A DNA stretch of 62,737 bases from Melioribacteraceae bacterium (GTDB lineage Bacteria; Bacteroidota; Ignavibacteria; Ignavibacteriales; Melioribacteraceae): the NCBI GenBank assembly GCA_021647785.1, contig JAKIUC010000024.1:1-62737 (forward strand), given 5' to 3'. Made by a program: the position numbers and the translations under genes. Every line of letters starts with the position of its first letter. The first letter of the stretch is position 1. Shown here one piece after another: positions 55,946 through 62,737 of the stretch. The notes beneath the pieces were generated by a model that made no database searches, was not told where the DNA came from, and saw nothing but the letters and a program-made list of their open reading frames with translations.

Positions 55946-57289
55946 CTAAAAGGTAATAGTAACAGTTGTTCCCTCTTCCTTTTTGCTTTTAATTACAATA
56001 CTTGCCTGGTTAAGTTCACAGTATTTTTTAACTAAAGCTAAACCCAACCCATTCCCTTCATATTTTCTTGAATAACCTTGTTCTTCTTGAGTGAAAGGCA
56101 TAAATATGTTTGGCATATACTCTTTGCTGATGCCAATACCAGTATCAGTTATTTTAACCTCAACTCTGTTTTTGCTATTAGATTTTACAGAAATTGATAT
56201 TTCCCCTTCATCTGTATATTTAATTGCGTTATCAATAATATTTGCAAATATCTGATGCACTGAGTATTTATCCGCAGAAATTATTGTACTTGGTGAATCA
56301 TTACTAATATTAAAGTCTAACTTATCACTATTAACTTTTTCTTTATATTCGTTAAAAATTGATTTCAAAATACCATCATAAATATCAAACTCAGAACCTG
56401 AATACTTATAAGTTCCTGTTGTTATCTCTGACATATTAAGAATTAATTCAGTTGTTCTTATTATTCGGTTACCGGCATGCTCAATTACATTAAAGTTTGA
56501 ACGTAGATCTTCATCCATTTTTCCTTCAATTTCATCCAGAATTAAACTGGAATAGCTCATTAAAATATGGATAGGAGTTCTAATTTCGTGCGACATTTGT
56601 GCTAAAAATTCAGATTTTAATCTATCAGATTTTTCAGCTTCCTCTTTTGCAATTATGAGTTGTTTGTTCGATTCTTCAAGAGATTTATTAGCTGCAACTT
56701 GACCGTTGAATAATTGTGCATTTCTTATTGCAGTAGCTGCCTGACCAGCTAATATTTCAAACATATTTGTAATTTCTTTAATCTTAACTTTGTGCAGGTG
56801 TTTAGAATCGACATACACAACACCTATTTTCTCTCCCGAAGTTATAAGTGGTGAGCAAAGGATTGTCTGCAAATCTAACATAAAGATTGATTTACTTTTT
56901 CTGTTAGCATTATCACTTTGTGCTGATTCAATAAATTTTGATTCTCCAGTAATAAAAACATCATCAACTACAGATTGACTAATGGAAAATTCCTCTTTTG
57001 ATAGTTTTCCTTCAGTTGAATTCATACCAAGTGTAAATTCTAAAATACCTTCATCATTTTTTAATACAATAAAACCTCGCTCAGTGCCGGTTAAAGAAAT
57101 TGCATTTTTCAATACCAATTCTAAAACATCATCAATTATCAAAGTTTTATTTATTGTGTTAACAATATTTAAGATAATCTCTAAATTACTAGAATTTTGA
57201 TTTGACGAATTTTCTAATGATTTTTTTGTTTCATTTACGATTTTTGTTATCTCACTAAATTCCATATTATCACTATTTTGTTTAAACAA
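55946..57289 (-). CDS. GAF-domain sensor histidine kinase
   Basis: This is a soluble 447-residue kinase. Residues about 40-195 form a GAF sensor domain (LTGTERGFIVL, LCSPLITSGEKIGVVYVDS). A coiled coil (about 200-228) leads to the HisKA domain with His234 in QMSHEIRTP. The ATPase domain follows with the N box (ANIIDNAIKYT), G1 (DTGIGIS), F box (IFMPF) and G2 (GNGLGLAL). No transmembrane helix is seen. It shares strand and neighbourhood with a TPR protein and a Ser/Thr kinase-ATPase-TPR protein, as if the parts of one multi-kinase were separate genes. Confidence 0.93.
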   Translation of the reverse strand: MFKQNSDNMEFSEITKIVNETKKSLENSSNQNSSNLEIILNIVNTINKTLIIDDVLELVLKNAISLTGTERGFIVLKNDEGILEFTLGMNSTEGKLSKEEFSISQSVVDDVFITGESKFIESAQSDNANRKSKSIFMLDLQTILCSPLITSGEKIGVVYVDSKHLHKVKIKEITNMFEILAGQAATAIRNAQLFNGQVAANKSLEESNKQLIIAKEEAEKSDRLKSEFLAQMSHEIRTPIHILMSYSSLILDEIEGKMDEDLRSNFNVIEHAGNRIIRTTELILNMSEITTGTYKYSGSEFDIYDGILKSIFNEYKEKVNSDKLDFNISNDSPSTIISADKYSVHQIFANIIDNAIKYTDEGEISISVKSNSKNRVEVKITDTGIGISKEYMPNIFMPFTQEEQGYSRKYEGNGLGLALVKKYCELNQASIVIKSKKEEGTTVTITF

Positions 57290-57363
57290 AATATTACAAT
57301 TTCACTTATACTTGCGAATCATAAAGTGAAATTATAAATTGAAATTTACGAAAAATAATTTCA

Positions 57364-58581
57364 TTATTTTAGTAAAGATTCTATTTTTTCAACTTCTGAA
57401 ACAGCTTTAATTTTTTTGAAATATTTTAATGCGCTGTTAAGATGTTTAATAGCTTTTTGAGATTGGTTGAGTTCAATATAAAGTAGTCCCAATTCATAAG
57501 AAGTTTCTGAGTGGTTTAATTTATTTCCAAGTTCACTATTAATTCTTAAACTTGTTAACAAATAGCTTTCCGAAAGTTCATAATTATTTGACTTTCGTTC
57601 AATTATGCCCCTAACTTTGTAAACATCAGCAATTGTTAATCTATCATTAAGTTTATTGCTAATCTCCATACCTTTTTCAACAAAATCAGCAGCAAGCTCA
57701 AGTTTATTCATTTCTGTATAGATGTATGCTTTCCCTAAATAAGAAATCGCCAAAGTTAAAAGATTCTTATCTTTAGAAGATACCTTTACACTAATATTAA
57801 ACTGACTTAAAGCCGATTTATAATCTCCTAACTTTGTAAAAAGCATTCCTAAGTTATGGTGTGTTTCTGCAATGCGCCTATTGTCTTCAACTTTTTCAAA
57901 TTTTGAAAGTGCTCTTCTATAATTTTCTTCTGCCTCTTTTGTATTACCAATTATATTATTCAAAATTCCAAGATTTACTAATATCAAAGCATCTAAGTTT
58001 CCACTTTTCTTACCTTTAATCCTTGTTAGTCCTGCTTCAAAATGTTCTTTGGCAGAACTTAGAATTCCTCTTTCAGCATAAAATGTACCTAATAGGTTTT
58101 CACAACTTGCGATACCTTTTATGTCACTTAATTTTTCAAAAATCTTTTTTGCTTTTCTTACATAGCTAAAGCTTTCGTTCCATTTTGCTTGTAAACTGCT
58201 AACCTCACCTAACCCTTTAAAAGCGAAAGCTGTTTCACTTAAGAGGTTATCTAAATTAGTTGTTTTATAAAGAGCTTGGCTGTAAATATCGGAAGATAAA
58301 AAGAGCTCTCCCCGAGAGAGGGAGAGCTTAGCCAGATTTAATAATAAACTGAGGTGTTTTTTAGAGGTAAGACTTTTTTCTGTATATGTAATTATTCTAT
58401 CAATTACAGACCTAATTTTAAAGCTATCGTTAAATGCTGAGTTAGCTTGGTTAGTGCTATTACTCATCAATGAATACCCTGAGAAAACTTGGTTAATCAG
58501 TTCATTTGATTCATGCTTCCCTAGGTATCCTACCAAAATACTTATATATTCTTTTTTTAACTTTTTTAATTCTGCATTCAT
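57364..58581 (-). CDS. Tetratricopeptide repeat protein
   Basis: This is a 405-residue protein built of at least eight TPR units (for example ASCENLLGTFYAERGILSSA, LVNLGILNNIIGNTKEAEEN, ETHHNLGMLFTKLGDYKSAL). It has no signal peptide or catalytic domain. It lies 74 bp before the histidine kinase in the same orientation and is probably cotranscribed, acting as a scaffold or regulator of the kinases. Within the gene at 58296-58328 is a hairpin that resembles an intrinsic terminator on the coding strand. Confidence 0.88.
   Translation of the reverse strand: MNAELKKLKKEYISILVGYLGKHESNELINQVFSGYSLMSNSTNQANSAFNDSFKIRSVIDRIITYTEKSLTSKKHLSLLLNLAKLSLSRGELFLSSDIYSQALYKTTNLDNLLSETAFAFKGLGEVSSLQAKWNESFSYVRKAKKIFEKLSDIKGIASCENLLGTFYAERGILSSAKEHFEAGLTRIKGKKSGNLDALILVNLGILNNIIGNTKEAEENYRRALSKFEKVEDNRRIAETHHNLGMLFTKLGDYKSALSQFNISVKVSSKDKNLLTLAISYLGKAYIYTEMNKLELAADFVEKGMEISNKLNDRLTIADVYKVRGIIERKSNNYELSESYLLTSLRINSELGNKLNHSETSYELGLLYIELNQSQKAIKHLNSALKYFKKIKAVSEVEKIESLLK
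58296..58328 (-). terminator. Terminator-like hairpin inside the TPR gene
   Basis: AGCTCTCCC (58304-58312) and GGGAGAGCT (58320-58328) form a 9 bp GC-rich stem with a 7 nt loop. On the coding (-) strand it is followed by CTTTTTAT. It codes for the LSLSRGELFLSS stretch of the protein. Confidence 0.5.
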
Positions 58582-58619
58582 AGTTTATATTCAAACTTAT
58601 ATTAAAATCTAAATTAAAA

Positions 58620-59156
58620 TTATCTAGTAAATCCATATCTTGAAAAATGATTAATTTTCGCATCATCTACAATAACTTTTTCATCATCTACATCAACTGT
58701 AATACTACCATACTCTATTGGAGATAAATCTCCTCCATTTTCAATAAATTGGAAACTTACATTGTCATCAGTATTTACTTCAACTCCTTCTAGAGATAAG
58801 TTTAACTCTACTGATTTTTCAAACGTCATTGAAGGTCCAAAATCTAATGCTGCATAATCTCCAGCCATAGAAACTGAAATATCTTCTGTTCCGTCAAAGC
58901 TATCTTTCGGGAAAATTATCTCTCCTTTTACTTTAATTTCTCCATCCGCAGATTCAAAATCAATTTCAATAGTTCCACCTTTTTCTCCATCAATACTTTT
59001 TGAAACGGTTGTTTTCATTAGTTGAGAGATAGAATTTGCTTTAAACTTTAACACTCTTTCAGTTTTACTACTATCTGGTGTAGTAATACCAGTGTTTTCG
59101 GAACATGCCCAAAATGCAAAACTAATTAGAGCAAGTAAGATGACGATTTTTTTCAT
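58620..59156 (-). CDS. Hypothetical lipoprotein
   Basis: This is a 178-residue protein with a lipoprotein signal: MKKIVILLALISFAFWAC, with Cys18 as the lipidated residue. The body is acidic and beta-rich (GGTIEIDFESADGEIKVKGE, VELNLSLEGVEVNTDDNVSF), like immunoglobulin-like surface lipoproteins. The upstream frame to 59222 lacks a sensible start region, so the ATG at 59156 is used. It lies between the TPR gene and the kinase gene on the same strand. No family is recognised. Confidence 0.75.
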   Translation of the reverse strand: MKKIVILLALISFAFWACSENTGITTPDSSKTERVLKFKANSISQLMKTTVSKSIDGEKGGTIEIDFESADGEIKVKGEIIFPKDSFDGTEDISVSMAGDYAALDFGPSMTFEKSVELNLSLEGVEVNTDDNVSFQFIENGGDLSPIEYGSITVDVDDEKVIVDDAKINHFSRYGFTR

Positions 59157-59322
59157 TGCGATCCTCGTTATATTATTGAATATTGTATTGGTACTTTTTT
59201 CAAAACACAAAATTTGTGCCAAGAATAAATAGTTGAATTTGGGGTTGTTTTGATAGATAAAAAATCACGGCTAAATAAACACAAGTAGTTTTTACCGGTA
59301 AAAACGTAATACATAGACAACT

Positions 59323-62300
59323 TTACCCCGAAGTTAATATCCTATTAAAATCAGTATTTAGATGAATATATTTTTCTGCTAGTGATAATTCTGTTTTTGA
59401 TTCAATATAATCTACTATGGTTTTACCAATTAGTGCATATTCTTTTGCATTTGTTATATGTCCTCTATCAAAGTAAAAATATGCTAAATCATTAAGTACA
59501 TTTATTGTTAATTCTGAAATAGAACCATTCTGTAAAATAGCATACCCTTTTAATAATAAAAATATTTTAGTGAAACTAGGATCTATTTGATATTGTAATG
59601 GTATTTTACTCAACAAATATAGCCTATTGGCATTATATTTATTATTAAAAGAGGCAACATCAATAATCCTTTTTGAGTTCAGTAGTTTTATAGCTTTTTT
59701 AAATTCCTCATTAATAATTAAACTTTTGGTTAAAATAAATAAAACATCGGTAGCAATTAATTTTTGTTTACTTGAAAATAAATTATCCATCAAACTCTTA
59801 ACAGCAACAAAATTGATCTCTTTCTTTGATGAAAGATCATCTAAAGTTTCAACAAATTTCAATAATAATTCTTCTCGTTTAGTATTTTCACTTTTTAGTG
59901 TTTTTGCTTTCTTAAAATACTCATTTGCCTTTGTAGTATTCTCAACATTTATAAATAAACGAGTAAGTAAAAAATAAACTTCAATTAACTCATCGTTATT
60001 ATTTAATTCTATAAATATTCGTTCTGCAATACTAAGCACTTCAAGAGATTTCTGATATTCACAAATTTCAAGATAAACTTCACCAAGGTTAATATTTACT
60101 AAACCAAAATTCATCTTATTGCCAAGACCTTTAAAAATATTTCCTGCTTTGTTATAAACTTTCATTGCTTTTTCATAATAGGAATGTTCATAATAAAAAA
60201 TGCCGCTGTTTAGTAACACATTAGCTTCTTGTTCAACATTACCAATAGATTGGTTTAACTGCAATGCTTTACTCCAATGTTTTTCAGCCTTTGAGTAGTT
60301 CCCCAAAATGTTTTGAACATTTCCAAGATTAACTTCGCTGCCAGCAATTCGTATAAAATTATTCGATTTTGAATAAGTTTCGTGTGCATTGCTGAAATAT
60401 TTTAGTGTTATATTTAAATCGGATTTGTTATATAAATTTGATATTCCTAATAAGTTTTGTGCACGCCCAATAATTTCTTTCGAATCCGACTCAGCATTAA
60501 TGATCTCTTTACATATTAAATCTGTTTGATTATAATTGTTAATTTCTATGTAAGCACCGGCAATTTCAAGATAAATTTCATTCTTAGAAATAACAGGTGA
60601 ATCAATAATTTTTATTAGCAAATTTATTCCCTCTTTAATCTCTCCAGTTTTAATTAAAACAATTCCTAAGTATTTGTTCTTTAATGTTTTTTGATTCTCA
60701 TCCAATTTTTCATTGCTTAGTTCTTTGTTTAATTTAATAGCTATATTATAATTTCCTAAACTGATTTCAACTGCAATTAACTTTAAAGTTAGATTGATTT
60801 TATCGAACTCATTAAACTCGTATGAGATTTTTTTCTGCAATAATTTTCTTTTAAGCTGCGGAAAGTTTTTGATATTATTTGTATTCAACTCAGAATTAAT
60901 TATTTCATCAGCAATTTCGAATCTTTTGGCTAATTCAAATTGCCTTACCTTGTTAAGCATATTCATATCAGGAAATGATTCCAAAACAACTTTCCCAGCT
61001 TTATAATGCAAATCACAAACACCATTTATTTTAGAATAGATAAACTTCTTAAAACCTTCATTTACAAAATTTGTATTTCGAGTTTGAGCAGTAGGATGAA
61101 GAATATTCTTTACTCTAAGATTATTTACCGTTATCTGAATTTCACTGAAATCAGTTTCTAGAACTGCTGTAATTAAACTACTTGAAATCTCTACTTGAAA
61201 TAATGAAATAATTTCTAAAATTTTAATCTCTTTTACCGATAGATTTTGTAGAATAACTTCAAATATTTTGTTTTGTGATGTTAGCAGTGAAGTAATTTTA
61301 GCATCATCATACTTTACTTCAAATCTATTATTAGAGAACGAAATTATTTTAGCAATTATAAGTTGAGAAAGGAAATCTGAAATAGCAGCAGGCTCTCTTT
61401 CAGAAAAAGAGATGATTAAATTTACCATATCGCTATGAGGAACAAGTTTGTAGAAACTCTGATTAATTACATTTGTTATTTCATAATCGTTAAAAGGTTT
61501 TAAAGTTATAGTTTCTCTTTCAAAATTATCATCAAATTCAATTTTGGAAATATCAGAAATTCCAAGAATTATTTTAATTTGGTTAGCTAATAAGATTGGA
61601 AATAGTTGAAGTAATAGCTCAATATTGTGTGCCTCAAATTTATCGAAGTCATCAATGAGCAATACAAAATTACTATTTGATGCAATTTTAGAGATAATTG
61701 TTTTTAACTCAACAAGTAAATCTTCCGAATTATCATCAATATGTAATGAAACATATTGTATTAAGGAATCATCAACAGATTTAAATACCTTCTCATTGAA
61801 AAGCAATCTGCTAAAAAATTGCTGCCAAAAATTAGATGCTGAAATAAAATTGTTGGTTTTAATGTGAACTAATCTAGGGGAGTTTTCAGTTAAATTCTCA
61901 AGTAAGCAACTCTTTCCACTTCCACGTTTTCCAACTAAGGTACATATTTTACCCCACGTATCACTCTCTGTATAATCGAATAATTTCTTTGATGAATCTT
62001 TCCCATCAAAATAAGTTAGTGCAGTATTTAGGTTTATTTTCTCTTCATAACTAATTTTTAATCCAAGTTTATCAATTATTTCTAAACTTGTGGTATATCT
62101 TTTATTTGGGTTTTTTGAGAGTAATTTTCTAATAATTTTTATAATTTTTGAAGAATATTTGCATGAAGGGAATTGAAACTCCTTTTCAATATGAGCTCTA
62201 TATATTTCTAATTGGCTTCCAGTTCGAAACGGAAATCTTTGATATGCTAAATGATAAAGTAGAATACCGAATGAATAAAAATCGACTCTATAATCGAGTC

Positions 62301-62737
62301 CTTCTTTCTTTAGAATTTCCGGAGCTAAGTATTCTGCACTACCTTTAAAATATTTTCCTTCCAGATTTGGAACATACCGAGCTAAACCAAAATCGATTAA
62401 CTCAACTTTGAGTACACCCGAAATATTTGCAATAAGAATGTTCTCCGGTTTCAAATCGAAGTAGATATAATTTGATTGATGTATATATTGAAGTGCCAGA
62501 CTGATTTGTTTTATAATATTTATTAGTTTCGATTCATCTTTAAGCTCGGAGCATTTGTTAAACTGAACACCATCAATCCTCTCCAATGTCATAAATTTAT
62601 CATTTTCAGAAATCATAAACTTAGATTTATAATCATCATCTAACTTTAATATTGTCCCTTTATCAAATGCAGAAATAATATTTGGATGATTTAAGTTTTT
62701 AATTATTTTAAATTCATTATTGAAAGAATCTATTTCC
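59323..62737 (-). CDS. Serine/threonine protein kinase-ATPase-TPR protein, 5' end beyond the window
   Basis: The frame is open to the right edge, so the N-terminus is missing; at least 1137 residues are encoded. The kinase domain shows FKIIKNLNHPNII (helix C region), YIYFDLKPENILI (catalytic Asp, but Phe replaces the Arg of His-Arg-Asp, a non-RD kinase), ELIDFGLARY and the later SAEYLAPE. An AAA-type ATPase follows with Walker A GKRGSGKSC and Walker B FVLLIDDFDKFE. Many TPR units fill the C-terminal half. Such kinase-ATPase-TPR proteins often continue into GAF-histidine kinase domains; here those domains are separate genes downstream. Confidence 0.9.
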   Translation of the reverse strand, partial: EIDSFNNEFKIIKNLNHPNIISAFDKGTILKLDDDYKSKFMISENDKFMTLERIDGVQFNKCSELKDESKLINIIKQISLALQYIHQSNYIYFDLKPENILIANISGVLKVELIDFGLARYVPNLEGKYFKGSAEYLAPEILKKEGLDYRVDFYSFGILLYHLAYQRFPFRTGSQLEIYRAHIEKEFQFPSCKYSSKIIKIIRKLLSKNPNKRYTTSLEIIDKLGLKISYEEKINLNTALTYFDGKDSSKKLFDYTESDTWGKICTLVGKRGSGKSCLLENLTENSPRLVHIKTNNFISASNFWQQFFSRLLFNEKVFKSVDDSLIQYVSLHIDDNSEDLLVELKTIISKIASNSNFVLLIDDFDKFEAHNIELLLQLFPILLANQIKIILGISDISKIEFDDNFERETITLKPFNDYEITNVINQSFYKLVPHSDMVNLIISFSEREPAAISDFLSQLIIAKIISFSNNRFEVKYDDAKITSLLTSQNKIFEVILQNLSVKEIKILEIISLFQVEISSSLITAVLETDFSEIQITVNNLRVKNILHPTAQTRNTNFVNEGFKKFIYSKINGVCDLHYKAGKVVLESFPDMNMLNKVRQFELAKRFEIADEIINSELNTNNIKNFPQLKRKLLQKKISYEFNEFDKINLTLKLIAVEISLGNYNIAIKLNKELSNEKLDENQKTLKNKYLGIVLIKTGEIKEGINLLIKIIDSPVISKNEIYLEIAGAYIEINNYNQTDLICKEIINAESDSKEIIGRAQNLLGISNLYNKSDLNITLKYFSNAHETYSKSNNFIRIAGSEVNLGNVQNILGNYSKAEKHWSKALQLNQSIGNVEQEANVLLNSGIFYYEHSYYEKAMKVYNKAGNIFKGLGNKMNFGLVNINLGEVYLEICEYQKSLEVLSIAERIFIELNNNDELIEVYFLLTRLFINVENTTKANEYFKKAKTLKSENTKREELLLKFVETLDDLSSKKEINFVAVKSLMDNLFSSKQKLIATDVLFILTKSLIINEEFKKAIKLLNSKRIIDVASFNNKYNANRLYLLSKIPLQYQIDPSFTKIFLLLKGYAILQNGSISELTINVLNDLAYFYFDRGHITNAKEYALIGKTIVDYIESKTELSLAEKYIHLNTDFNRILTSG

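Noticed and set aside
1-62737. tRNA, rRNA or riboswitch genes
   Set aside because: Intergenic regions were read for T-loop motifs and conserved structured elements; none was convincing.

Overview
The window comes from a low-GC (roughly one third G+C) bacterium of the Fibrobacterota-Chlorobiota-Bacteroidota group, most likely an Ignavibacteria-type lineage. Four secreted proteins end in the 'YPNPFNP' type of C-terminal sorting domain used by the type IX secretion system. There is a large TonB-dependent receptor, a complete Na+-pumping NADH:quinone oxidoreductase (Nqr) locus, and several Bacteroidota-like TAnnTTTG promoter boxes. No rRNA, tRNA or CRISPR array was seen.

Left part (1-26.2 kb): carbohydrate and sugar-acid use. 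On the + strand lie a 2-hydroxyacid dehydrogenase with a damaged 5' end, a tripartite tricarboxylate-type transporter (binding protein, small and large membrane subunits), an HpcH/HpaI aldolase and a second 2-hydroxyacid dehydrogenase. On the - strand follow an AraD-type epimerase, a NagB-like protein with an altered catalytic residue, a PfkB kinase, a small alpha/beta-barrel protein, a sialate-O-acetylesterase-like enzyme, several parallel beta-helix proteins (probable polysaccharide lyases or hydrolases), a GH74-like BNR-repeat protein, a TolB-like lipoprotein, an outer-membrane protein and a TonB receptor. Together they look like a polysaccharide degradation, uptake and catabolism locus without SusD or an encoded regulator. 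Its intergenic DNA is rich in palindromes and includes a 3 x 63 bp tandem array that copies the last codons of a T9SS cargo gene.

Middle (26.5-39.1 kb): a hairpin-rich repeat, a MazEF-type toxin-antitoxin pair, a patatin-like lipase, acetyl-CoA synthetase, an IMPACT-family protein, a DUF1801 protein, CoaE, a HIT protein and glutamate synthase gltBD.

Right-middle (39.4-50.0 kb): a type II restriction-modification pair lies directly upstream of nqrA. A second cassette (C5 cytosine methyltransferase, DUF262 protein, HEPN protein) sits between nqrA and nqrBCDEF, so the Nqr operon is split by putative defence genes. ApbE, which attaches FMN to NqrB and NqrC, and a small Cys-rich NqrM-like protein lie further on at 54.7-55.9 kb.

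Between them (50.1-54.5 kb) is an accessory stretch: a frameshifted BRO-N gene, a 157 bp MITE with a 5 bp target duplication, a HipBA toxin-antitoxin pair and a GH5 endoglucanase. Copies of one 27 bp motif follow three of these modules. The right end holds a GAF histidine kinase, a TPR protein, a lipoprotein and a kinase-ATPase-TPR protein that runs off the window. This resembles a multi-domain signalling kinase divided over several genes.
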